This document shows, piece by piece, positions 48,601 through 55,929 of a stretch of DNA of 64,000 bases. The stretch is taken from NCBI RefSeq assembly GCF_001507335.1, contig NZ_LMAH01000008.1, forward strand, positions 1 through 64,000, read 5' to 3'. The position numbers and the translations under genes are program-made. This stretch comes from Chryseobacterium sp. JAH. GTDB taxonomy: Bacteria; Bacteroidota; Bacteroidia; Flavobacteriales; Weeksellaceae. Under the pieces are notes generated by a model. The model was not told where the DNA came from. It did no database searches and saw only the letters and a program-made list of their open reading frames with translations. The first letter of the stretch is position 1. Every line of letters starts with the position of its first letter.

Positions 48601-49039
48601 ACCCGTCTGATAACGAAAATTTCAGCCTGCTCAATTCATCAGAACTTGCCGGATCAATGAGAAATTTAGCTTCAAATACACAAGGGAAATTTTTACGTAA
48701 TATATCTCCGCTCACAAAGTTTGCGGGATTTTTTGGAACTAGCTTGGTCCCATCCAATTGATTGTATTTCACTTCAACATCCACATGCTTAAGCTCTGCT
48801 GTTGACTGGTAATCTTCTTTGGTCTGAATCTCTTTGTGGTAAGCCGCCAGACGGAATTTTCCTTCCACAGAAAAGGAGTGATCTAATTCTAATCCTATTT
48901 TTGGATGTATTTCTAGAATATTTGAAGCATCAGAATTATGACCACTAAAGATAATCCACGACACAAGTTGTGTGTCACCGCGGGTTACGGTGGCTTTTGC
49001 TGTAAATCCCTGATTGGGACGTAAAGTCGTCGCTGACAT
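45626..49039 (-). CDS. Multi-domain peptidoglycan-degrading effector (M15-like peptidase plus GH24 muramidase)
   Basis: A 1137-residue protein with no signal peptide, as expected for contractile-system cargo. Residues 1-690 are Ig/PKD-like beta repeats. About 695-765 resemble a peptidoglycan-binding domain (REINIRLAGFGG, EKMVKQFQRDYM). About 775-960 form a zinc peptidase of M15 type with His860 and Asp866 (STNHFGKAADIRF) and His919 (YVHVDCRDF). About 985-1137 form a GH24 T4-lysozyme-like domain with Glu1000 (DWEKFEKMPYND) and TIGYGHLI. It should cut both the sugar chain and the peptide of a rival's wall. Spaced 6 bases from the PAAR-like spike gene. Confidence 0.88.
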   Translation of the reverse strand: MSATTLRPNQGFTAKATVTRGDTQLVSWIIFSGHNSDASNILEIHPKIGLELDHSFSVEGKFRLAAYHKEIQTKEDYQSTAELKHVDVEVKYNQLDGTKLVPKNPANFVSGDILRKNFPCVFEAKFLIDPASSDELSRLKFSLSDGSRNTLHEGSQAGSIFTFTPQNSNAKYIVTAEYTNEFGAVSTQSFSGTSKALSVKDITHGEQVVRPGTPMSFSVTKTQFNFSVKNDSDLPENGSIKWNLDKVLIGTGRTINIPGSRLMQKKKYHIEAFVTSAIGKTTGTNNDGINNDWHFEVKDNIVEKIKIVKSPKMGTAGEFEIEETTFKNYDPAKDGAISWKVTGPETGTGSEAKFSKSFNLPGEYTISCNLGGRPCKEPLKIKIIEPMVTVDQCKWIDKDSRSGNIIKQAGLNQEISAFVSGNGLDNEDITLDIYDDDSTGNNIVFTYTFKTTEKHKTGFYFPLTITQQIVDKIKEHGFADRGDLYFNLVRNGAETPIKNGDKKLGEFLRVTLEPQIINAYFCDANDTEQVFSSPLNGALYFKIYAINMVDKKVEINFLTESDAYWTWDDELKIGKWEDIKDKFKDEKIRDTKTATFDKKGEILVPVDLSKMGKPKNFIRLNAMVKILKDEEATEKLEEKGFYIKHTDLALVFPGATLPTMVENKGAVKVGRAEIDGGGNCGGKFCIKQGSPKSELIREINIRLAGFGGNVPTDEFTDNTEKMVKQFQRDYMKVPETGKVCGNVLKAIDEYCNKYVEQINDYKCPCQNPNNSEENDKAPKAKRCPDGWGKGLFSEQYLKSNISEAYRKYEYPGMHRSTLWAVSAMKFYLDFTKSIYSKFDVNRGYRCWADNDFHNRKSTNHFGKAADIRFNKNGKRTKLASDANKIRTDIFNKYLNAKWWGNPNLFTLEKESDGAVTYVHVDCRDFDLEYHDNKYFTKNQENVIGKSIVELANELGFKDMCSCSGGFSSNTGSKTSENNERVDPKTLKSSNSLIEFIKDWEKFEKMPYNDKKDFCTIGYGHLIKRDKCENITIPSEFKSGITKEQATELFKVDLQEFEKAVQRDVTVKLYQKEFDALVDLLFNCGAYFLSTNKAPKLYKNLLDEKYEEAAKEFLDIENTTRRKQNYEMFINGNYDSTH

Positions 49040-49045
49040 AATCTT

Positions 49046-49861
49046 TTACGTTATTTGTGTTACAATAATTTCTACACTTTCTATTTCAGGAGCCGCCTCT
49101 TTTTTCTTCGGCTGTTTTATTGCCGGATTTACAGCCGCAAGTTCCAGCGGATTGGTGTTGTCCGCGTGTGCATTGCTTACAGAGTCGGTTTGCCCATGCT
49201 TTTCGATGGTTATTTTTCCTCCAACCATGCATTGCAGCTCTGAAATTTCTGTCAGGGTATTTTTTTCCTGAACTTTTGTACTTTCATAGGTTTTGCTCCA
49301 TTTCGCCGCAGGTGCAAGAGCGCAGGGAAGATAGCCTCCTGATGAAGGTTTCAGTTTGCATTGTCCGAATGTTGCCGCTGGAGGAATGAATGTCTTATCA
49401 TCTTCCGTAGCAACAAATTTACCTGCATGATCGTTTAATACTATGATTTGATGTGAGGTAACCTGTAGATCTGCAGTTTGTTTGGGATTTACCGCTTTAT
49501 CACAAACACATTTGGCATTATGCACCACAAAATATTTTCCGTCGTGCTCGCTTTTGGAAGACTGTTCTTGCTTTTTTTCTTCATCTTCCTTCTTTTTTTC
49601 CTCTTCTTGCTTTTGCTCTGCAGATTTTTGTTCTTCCGCAGGGTCGGGTGGAGGAACTTCATCATTCATTGCATAAATATATTCCTTTGAAGGAGTCAAA
49701 AGCGTAAAGCCTGAGTAGGGAATATCTGAGGTTTGCTGACCGGCTCCTGCATTCTGATTGTGGTATTCTTTGAGCAGCATCCAGTCTTTGATACCCAATT
49801 TTTTGGCTATATCCTGTAGCGTTTCTCCGCTTTCAACTTTATATGGGATTGGTGCTGCCAT
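49046..49861 (-). CDS. LysM plus PAAR-like (DUF4280) spike protein
   Basis: A 271-residue protein. It begins with a LysM module (IPYKVESGETLQDIAKKLGI), then a Glu/Lys/Gln-rich linker (about 75-105) and a Cys-rich DUF4280 PAAR-like domain (about 110-235): CVCDKAVNPKQTADLQVTSH, AATFGQCKLKP and ISELQCMVGGKITI. PAAR-like proteins cap VgrG and carry effectors. It lies directly upstream of the lysozyme effector and is probably its carrier. Confidence 0.9.
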   Translation of the reverse strand: MAAPIPYKVESGETLQDIAKKLGIKDWMLLKEYHNQNAGAGQQTSDIPYSGFTLLTPSKEYIYAMNDEVPPPDPAEEQKSAEQKQEEEKKKEDEEKKQEQSSKSEHDGKYFVVHNAKCVCDKAVNPKQTADLQVTSHQIIVLNDHAGKFVATEDDKTFIPPAATFGQCKLKPSSGGYLPCALAPAAKWSKTYESTKVQEKNTLTEISELQCMVGGKITIEKHGQTDSVSNAHADNTNPLELAAVNPAIKQPKKKEAAPEIESVEIIVTQIT

Positions 49862-49862
49862 A

Positions 49863-50675
49863 TTATTTTGCTTGTAGAGTTAGATTTTGCTGGTAATAAA
49901 ATTTATTTTCAATATCTATGCATACTTCTGTTTCTGCATTTTCCATTCTTCCTGTTTTGCCTGTATAGCTGATTCTGTGTTTAAAATTTGCATACAAGGG
50001 TAAGTTTTCTTCATTAAAATCAACATCAACATCGTTGTGGTGAACATAGAGAATCACCTCATCCATCATGTCCTGAGCATTATCAATTTTTGGTTCGAAA
50101 ATCAACTGATTTTCTCTTTCTTTATATTGTATGCTTCCTTTCCATTCTGAAATGTTAATAGGAAGAATATTCCATTGTAAGAAATAATCATCTTTTTTTT
50201 CAAATTTCTGCATTCCAAGATTTAGAACTTTCATAAAATAAAGCTGCTTGATAAATTCTGATAATTTTTCATCATTTTCTGTAGCACCGAAAAATTGACT
50301 GCGAATATGATCTAAACCTTCGCCACTGTAAATATCACTCAACTTCTGATCTTCCTGTTTAATCTTTATTCTGATTTCGTTCAGATTAATTACCTTGAGA
50401 CGATGATTTACAATCTGGCATTTTAAAGGAAAAAGCGCTTCCATGTATTGGTTAGCAATTTCCAGGAATTTAGTTTCTATTTTTTGTTGGTCTACTTTAA
50501 GATTGGTTCTGTTGATCATCACATCGTAATCCTCATCTCTATCTTCATTTGTTTCTACATAAATATTGTAAGAAAGTGTGGTTTCATATTCTTCATCGCC
50601 TATCCTTACAGTACATTTATCCTGAATAAAATAGGTTGAGGTTGGAAAATACAGGGGAGATTGAGGATTTATCAT
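49863..50675 (-). CDS. Unknown protein between spike and effector genes, possible loading adaptor
   Basis: A 270-residue acidic soluble protein with no signal peptide or membrane segment, rich in Asp/Glu/Asn and beta strands (KCTVRIGDEEYETTLSYNIYV, DEVILYVHHNDVDVDFNEEN). I recognise no family. It starts with ATG at 50675 (an upstream TTG at 50720 is possible) and ends 1 base before the PAAR-like gene begins, so the two are coupled. By position it could be a chaperone or adaptor for loading the effector onto VgrG; this is inference. Confidence 0.75.
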   Translation of the reverse strand: MINPQSPLYFPTSTYFIQDKCTVRIGDEEYETTLSYNIYVETNEDRDEDYDVMINRTNLKVDQQKIETKFLEIANQYMEALFPLKCQIVNHRLKVINLNEIRIKIKQEDQKLSDIYSGEGLDHIRSQFFGATENDEKLSEFIKQLYFMKVLNLGMQKFEKKDDYFLQWNILPINISEWKGSIQYKERENQLIFEPKIDNAQDMMDEVILYVHHNDVDVDFNEENLPLYANFKHRISYTGKTGRMENAETEVCIDIENKFYYQQNLTLQAK

Positions 50676-50752
50676 CTTATGATATTGAAAAGTTTTAATT
50701 AAAAGTTGCTGATTAGACAATAAATAATTTTGCTGTTTTTAGTGAAAAAAAA

Positions 50753-51205
50753 TTAATAAATTGTGAGCGTCCCGTGCATTGCATCTCCTCTGTTTTCACC
50801 ATTTACGGTATATTCTGATAGAACACATCCAAGAAAATTCTTCCCACCATACGCAGGTCCGTTTTTAAAATTAGAAATTGTTATATTGGTTTTATTACTG
50901 ATAAAAATATTGAGCGTATCTTTTGTTACTAAATTTTCTATACTTTTAATGGTGATTTTTGAGTCCTTTTGTTTGGTTTTATAATTTAATAAAACAGTTT
51001 TGCCGTTGTGAATGTGAGTGATTTTAGCATCTTTTAGATTTATGTTTTCATACTTTTCAACAAACCAAAAACTAATTGAATCGTACTTGTACTTTATGAC
51101 TGGATCTTTGTAACATTGTTCCATTTCATTAGTCTTTTCTTTTTTATCATCTTTGCATCCAATAAAAAAGGATATGCATAAAAATAGCAGGATATAATTT
51201 TTCAT
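50753..51205 (-). CDS. Lipoprotein, candidate immunity to the papain-like effector
   Basis: A 150-residue lipoprotein (MKNYILLFLCISFFIGCKD, lipobox FIGC). Mature part is beta-rich with ITIKSIENLVTKDTLNIFI and GPAYGGKNFLGCV. It starts 6 bases after the stop of the papain-like gene. An effector followed by a small lipoprotein is the standard toxin-immunity layout for periplasm-acting toxins. No family recognised. Confidence 0.8.
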   Translation of the reverse strand: MKNYILLFLCISFFIGCKDDKKEKTNEMEQCYKDPVIKYKYDSISFWFVEKYENINLKDAKITHIHNGKTVLLNYKTKQKDSKITIKSIENLVTKDTLNIFISNKTNITISNFKNGPAYGGKNFLGCVLSEYTVNGENRGDAMHGTLTIY

Positions 51206-51211
51206 AGATAT

Positions 51212-52387
51212 TTATTTCACTTTGATATAGCCGTTGTAATTCATCATAAAATGTGTCCAAGTAATTGGTGCTGACAGGTATTCCGTATTACTTCCCCAAG
51301 TATATACTTTAAACGTGACTTCATCTTTTTTACTTGTAAAGAAACCAGGCTCATAGTCCCATCTAATAGGCGATTCCAGCACAATCCAATGCAAATCCAT
51401 AGATTTGATATCCCATACATTCTGTATTAAATCTGAATCAACCATTAAAATAAGCTTGTACCCGTCTGTTAACTGCTTATTGATATCTTCAATTTTTGAT
51501 TTCATTGCCATTATACTTGTAGCGAGAGGTTTAACGGGATTGTAGACACCTTTGGATTCTACATTTTTGTATCCTAATAATTTTTCGCACAATCCTACAA
51601 CGAGCGGCGGCCAGTTTATAGCTTGAAATTCTTCATCCCCACCTTTATATTTAGGATTATCTGCATTTCTTGTTCCTGCCATTGTTACAAAATCAACCAA
51701 AGGCATTTGGCCTGTATTCATTGGATATCCATTCGTATTGATCGCTTTGTCTAAGATTTCTGTTGCTGGTTTTACAGAATAGGTGTTATATTGCGCTTCA
51801 CCTGTTCTGAATAAATCTTTTGCAAATTTTGTGTAACCTGCTGGTTGTTCTTTTGCAAATAAATAAAATATACAAGCCATTCCGCAAAGTGAAGTTCCGC
51901 TTTGATTGATCTTCCACGGCATTTTACTATCTGTTCTTTCTTTTAGTTCTTCTTCAAATCTTTTTCTATCAAACCATCTGAATCTGTTATGACACCAAAT
52001 TTTTAAAAAACCTTCTGACATTTCATCATTAATATAGGCTACAACGTGCAGGGTCCTGCCACAGATATCTTTTTCATTTAAATAGATGCTATATTCTTCA
52101 CCCGTTTTCGTAGAATAACGCTCAATCCATCTGTTTTGTGAAAGGCTGTGATACTTATATTTCCATTTGATGACATTTTTATCTTTAGGGTCTCCGTTGG
52201 TATAGTTTTCTACTTTAAAAGTATATGTTTTTCCATATAGCATGCCTTTTTGCAAACCTTTTCCGGTTCCGTTATTTGCAGAACCATTATCTAAAGCAGT
52301 TATTAATTTTATTGTCTTAACCTGCGTAGGTTCTATTCCTTTTCTAGAAATAGGAGATTTTGTATCAAAAATTACACCTGCACCCAT
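51212..52387 (-). CDS. Papain-like cysteine peptidase/amidase effector
   Basis: A 391-residue protein with no signal peptide. Residues 1-130 form an Ig-like carrier region (TYTFKVENYTNGDPKDKNVI). From about 155 comes a papain-fold pattern: SGTSLCGMACIFYLFAKEQ with Cys168 as nucleophile, and SMDLHWIVLESPI with His333; the third member could be in YTWGSNTEYL. This order suits NlpC/P60 or C39-like amidases and peptidases that cut peptidoglycan stems, but other substrates are possible. Followed by a lipoprotein gene, in a VgrG cluster. Confidence 0.78.
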   Translation of the reverse strand: MGAGVIFDTKSPISRKGIEPTQVKTIKLITALDNGSANNGTGKGLQKGMLYGKTYTFKVENYTNGDPKDKNVIKWKYKYHSLSQNRWIERYSTKTGEEYSIYLNEKDICGRTLHVVAYINDEMSEGFLKIWCHNRFRWFDRKRFEEELKERTDSKMPWKINQSGTSLCGMACIFYLFAKEQPAGYTKFAKDLFRTGEAQYNTYSVKPATEILDKAINTNGYPMNTGQMPLVDFVTMAGTRNADNPKYKGGDEEFQAINWPPLVVGLCEKLLGYKNVESKGVYNPVKPLATSIMAMKSKIEDINKQLTDGYKLILMVDSDLIQNVWDIKSMDLHWIVLESPIRWDYEPGFFTSKKDEVTFKVYTWGSNTEYLSAPITWTHFMMNYNGYIKVK

Positions 52388-52406
52388 GGTTGTCTTATTT
52401 TATATG

Positions 52407-52859
52407 TTATTGGTCAAATTGAAAACTCTCTTCCTTGTCAGAAAGTTTATCGTACATTACATTTCCTTGGTCTATGATATAAAATATATCCATTTTTCCT
52501 TCGCTGTATCTTAAGTAGGCAAGAAGATCTTGATTATGACCATCTAAGCCCTCTCTTCCATTTTTATACTCTTTATTGATGACGCCGGTTTCTTTATAAA
52601 TGTAAACTGAATACAAATGATATTCTTTTACATTTACCTCTTTTATCTTTTCATCAATTTTATTTCTTAAATTTTCGTACCCCGAACTGTTGTAAGAAAA
52701 ATTTCCTTCTGAAAAAAAATAGTCGATTCTATTTTTATTTTCGCCAGCTTTAAACTCATAAGTTTTAGGAGATAAAGCAATTAACTGTAAGTCTTCAGAC
52801 TTGTTTTGGATACACGCCACAAATAATGTAAATAAAATAATTAGGTTTTTCATAATCAA
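52407..52859 (-). CDS. Lipoprotein-like, candidate immunity to the DUF3289 protein
   Basis: A 150-residue exported protein (MKNLIILFTLFVACIQNK, lipobox FVAC). The mature part has LQLIALSPKTYEFKAGENKN and MDIFYIIDQGNVMYD. It begins 2 bases after the DUF3289 stop, so it is coupled. By order it would protect the producer from that protein. An in-frame ATG at 52853 is an equal start. Confidence 0.8.
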   Translation of the reverse strand: MIMKNLIILFTLFVACIQNKSEDLQLIALSPKTYEFKAGENKNRIDYFFSEGNFSYNSSGYENLRNKIDEKIKEVNVKEYHLYSVYIYKETGVINKEYKNGREGLDGHNQDLLAYLRYSEGKMDIFYIIDQGNVMYDKLSDKEESFQFDQ

Positions 52860-52861
52860 AA

Positions 52862-53791
52862 TTAATCTCTATCGGAGTTTCCTCCTAAGTATACCGTTCT
52901 TTCCATTTCTGTAATAAATGGTTTTGCACTTCTATAATGCTGCAAAATATACCATGCTTTAAAAAAATCACCTGTATGATATTGAGGAATTCTGTCGCCG
53001 CCATGTTTTACCACATCATCCCAATCTAAACCGAAATGATCATAAAATGTATATTTCAGTTTTCCATTCCACATTTTTGTGCATTTATTATAGCTGTAAT
53101 CTGAGATTTCAGATTTTACGCTCCAGACCTGATGTACAGTGATCCCTAAACCAGAAACCTTATCCCAAAATGAAGAAAAATGTAACAGATCCATTGGCAT
53201 TTGACTAACAGAATTTAAATCGTAACTGTTTTTTTTTAGCTGATCTTTTATTTTGCTTAAAAAATCATTGTGATACTTTGTAAATGCAGGATTGTTTGCT
53301 ATTTCCTTATTAAGAGTTTCACTTTTATAAGTTCCGCCTGTACCATTTTTAAATCTTTCAGACATCTCTAAAGCTACGGTCTCCATATCTCCAATCGATA
53401 ATGATTCCATCAATTGGTCTAAATATTTTCCTAAAGTTGCATCACTTAATTTAAAAACAGGATCATTCTTGATCGATGCGGAAGCTGCAGGACTATCTGC
53501 AAAAAACATGTCTTCTGCTTTACTACCATCATATTTGAAACCGGGTTCTCTTTTTGCTTTTCCTATCAATTTGTAACTTACCTTGATTACTCCTTCTTTA
53601 CAGTCTTCATCACCTGCGCCGTCTTTCCCAAACCCCTGCATTAAAGTGCGCTTTTGGCTGGATAATTCGAGATTCTGTTTGGTTGCTTCAATAATTACTT
53701 CTTCAGATTCTTCATGAGAAACTTTAGAAAAACTAGTGTATTTGTTACTTACCTGTATATTGATATTGTTAGCTTTTTTTAAAATGGCCAT
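52862..53791 (-). CDS. DUF3289 family protein, candidate effector
   Basis: A 309-residue soluble protein. The C-terminal part carries the DUF3289 pattern: MPMDLLHFSSFWDKVSGLGITVHQVWSV is its middle and HTGDFFKAWYILQHYRSAKP its end, with YDHFGLDWDDVV between. DUF3289 proteins are commonly found behind vgrG genes and are thought to be toxins or carriers. The biochemical activity is unknown. It starts 10 bases after the vgrG stop and is followed by a small lipoprotein. Confidence 0.82.
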   Translation of the reverse strand: MAILKKANNINIQVSNKYTSFSKVSHEESEEVIIEATKQNLELSSQKRTLMQGFGKDGAGDEDCKEGVIKVSYKLIGKAKREPGFKYDGSKAEDMFFADSPAASASIKNDPVFKLSDATLGKYLDQLMESLSIGDMETVALEMSERFKNGTGGTYKSETLNKEIANNPAFTKYHNDFLSKIKDQLKKNSYDLNSVSQMPMDLLHFSSFWDKVSGLGITVHQVWSVKSEISDYSYNKCTKMWNGKLKYTFYDHFGLDWDDVVKHGGDRIPQYHTGDFFKAWYILQHYRSAKPFITEMERTVYLGGNSDRD

Positions 53792-53801
53792 GTCAATATT
53801 T

Positions 53802-55724
53802 TTAGTGTGAATTTCCTTGTTCTCCGCTTTGCGATTTTACGGTTTTTTCACTTTGTAAAATCATATTCTGCTTCGTACTCACAACGGTGACTTTCTCCGC
53901 ATACGAATCGCTTTTTTTAGATTGAATGTTTCTCTCGTTTTCAGCAATTTCAGATCTCATATCAGAAGATTCATGAATATTTCCTGTTGCAGTCTGCATT
54001 AGATCTCTTCCTGCGGTATCTATCATATTTACTCCCGCATTGGAAACAATATTGACGTTGGCTGTTGATAAAATATTGCTGCCTGCGATGGATGTAATAT
54101 CATTGCCTGCTGACATTCTGATGTTATTACCAGCAGTGAAAGTCATATCTTTTGGAGCATTGACGATAATATTCCCTTTTCCGTCCATATGATAGGTGTT
54201 TCCGCTCGGATCTTCAATAAAAATACTTCCTTCTGCGTCATTAAAAATGACTTTATTACCACTTCTGGTTTGTATAGATTTAATATGATTATTTACTCCG
54301 CCGCCTAAACCAACACCACCATGAAACATTCCTCCCATTGCAAAGGGGAAGTCTGGATGATGATATTCAAAACCTACCATGACCTGATCGCCAACTTCCG
54401 GAATTGCCACAAAACCTCTGTTCTGGGTAATCATATCAGTTCCTCCGGCATCAGGACTCATCATTCGTATAAAATGTGTGGTATCATTCAGTTGCCAGTC
54501 AAATCTTACCTGTATTCTCCCTTGGTTCAAAGGGTCTACATTGGAAATAACGGTGGCAATCTGCGGTTCCGCAGTGACCATTTGAAATTCAGGCTTTGGT
54601 ATAAAACCCGTACCTTCTGCAATAGCTTCAAATGAACCTTCATAAAATCCTTTTGTATTTACTTCATGGGAAACTTCTGTAATCATTAATTTTGTAAAAT
54701 AAGAGGTCTGATTGCTGTCCGGCTTTCTCATTTCGATATCTGCAATACAACCCGGATGTAGGAAAGGGACTGTTGTAGCTCCGGATACCGTAAAGACTTC
54801 TACTGCTGTACTTCCCGCAGCACTTTTTTGTGATTCGTCTATATCTAATGCCATATTTGCATTGATTGGAGATGGATTGAGCGATTTGGTTTTGTATATA
54901 TCAGCATTAATTTGATATGCCTTGTCAGCTAATTGTCCCAAATGTTTGATATTGGCTGTACTGCTTAGAAGTTTTGTATTATCGCTGCTGTTGTACCCTA
55001 AAAATTCAGGTTTTATGTGTAATGCCTTCAATTCTACACAGATATCGTTTACATTGCTTCCGTAGATGAGGCGTAATGGTTTTTCTGTAGAAGGCAGTTT
55101 TCCAAAATATAGTATTTCCCCGTCATAGTAAAATTGTTCACCATAAGCTTCAGCCAACCTTGCCAAATAATTGTAATGCGTTTCTCTATATTGCGCACTG
55201 TAATTGATATAGCTTTTGTTTTGGGTATTTATTTTATAGTCAAATTTTCCTGAGCTAATAGTCTCTTGGATGATTCTCTCGGCAATGATTGAGGTGTTGA
55301 CGGTCTGTTCTCCTCCAAAACTCTGCGTGTGAGGTGCTGAATCCATCAAAATAGTTGGGCTGTAGCCTTTCAGGATTACATTGCCCAGACTCATGTTTTC
55401 CTGACTGTAAGCAACTTTTGTAATAACCCCGACAAAAGTTCGCTCGGGACTTTCATTCTCCGCATCCTTGTATTTAAAAACTACGGTCAAACGTTTTCCT
55501 AAAAATTTTTGTGCATCCTGCAGGTTATGGTTTTGTAATCCATCTAAAGAATCATGAGCTAAAGTAAGCTCGAAGTTGTGATGTTTTCTTACACTTTGGA
55601 CAAGGCGAAAGTGTTTAAAATGTTTGATAATTTTACCCTCAATTACAATGTCTAGTTTTACAAGACGTTGCACACCTGCAATGTGATTTTCAGCTATCTT
55701 ATCTGCATTTGTTATATTTTTCAT
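53802..55724 (-). CDS. vgrG: VgrG (TssI) spike protein
   Basis: Trimeric spike of a type VI-like contractile system. Residues about 20-370 resemble phage gp27 (HHNFELTLAHDSLDG, VFKYKD, AEAYGEQFYYDGEILYFGKLP), about 385-470 form the gp5 OB fold (NQGRIQVRFDWQ, PEVGDQVMVGFEYHHPDFPF), and about 480-590 form the beta-helix needle with repeats such as GNNIRMSAGNDITSIAG. Length is 640 residues. A short polar tail follows. No sheath, tube or membrane complex gene lies in the window, so this is an orphan vgrG island. First gene of the island transcript. Confidence 0.96.
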   Translation of the reverse strand: MKNITNADKIAENHIAGVQRLVKLDIVIEGKIIKHFKHFRLVQSVRKHHNFELTLAHDSLDGLQNHNLQDAQKFLGKRLTVVFKYKDAENESPERTFVGVITKVAYSQENMSLGNVILKGYSPTILMDSAPHTQSFGGEQTVNTSIIAERIIQETISSGKFDYKINTQNKSYINYSAQYRETHYNYLARLAEAYGEQFYYDGEILYFGKLPSTEKPLRLIYGSNVNDICVELKALHIKPEFLGYNSSDNTKLLSSTANIKHLGQLADKAYQINADIYKTKSLNPSPINANMALDIDESQKSAAGSTAVEVFTVSGATTVPFLHPGCIADIEMRKPDSNQTSYFTKLMITEVSHEVNTKGFYEGSFEAIAEGTGFIPKPEFQMVTAEPQIATVISNVDPLNQGRIQVRFDWQLNDTTHFIRMMSPDAGGTDMITQNRGFVAIPEVGDQVMVGFEYHHPDFPFAMGGMFHGGVGLGGGVNNHIKSIQTRSGNKVIFNDAEGSIFIEDPSGNTYHMDGKGNIIVNAPKDMTFTAGNNIRMSAGNDITSIAGSNILSTANVNIVSNAGVNMIDTAGRDLMQTATGNIHESSDMRSEIAENERNIQSKKSDSYAEKVTVVSTKQNMILQSEKTVKSQSGEQGNSH

Positions 55725-55860
55725 TGATTTTGTGTTTTGGTAATTGATGTGGTATTAAAATTAATTTTATTTCCTGTAATTAAAAAATTATTTCAATAGA
55801 AATTGATAAAGTGTAGTAGAACTACGATTTTGAATAGTTTGATCATTCAAAAAAATCTTT

Positions 55861-55913
55861 ATAAAAAACTAATATCGGCGGGGCCAAAGGCCCCGCCGAT
55901 ATTAGTTTTTTAT
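55861..55913. terminator. Perfect 25-bp palindrome, bidirectional terminator at the right island edge
   Basis: A perfect 25-bp stem (55861-55885 with 55889-55913) with loop AAA, GC-rich near the loop and bounded by A6 and T6, so it can end transcripts in both directions. It ends the AddA-like gene 17 bases from its stop. Its core (ATCGGCGGGG..CCCCGCCGAT) recurs at 40189-40215. Confidence 0.92.
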
Positions 55914-55929
55914 ATGATGGTCACAAAAG

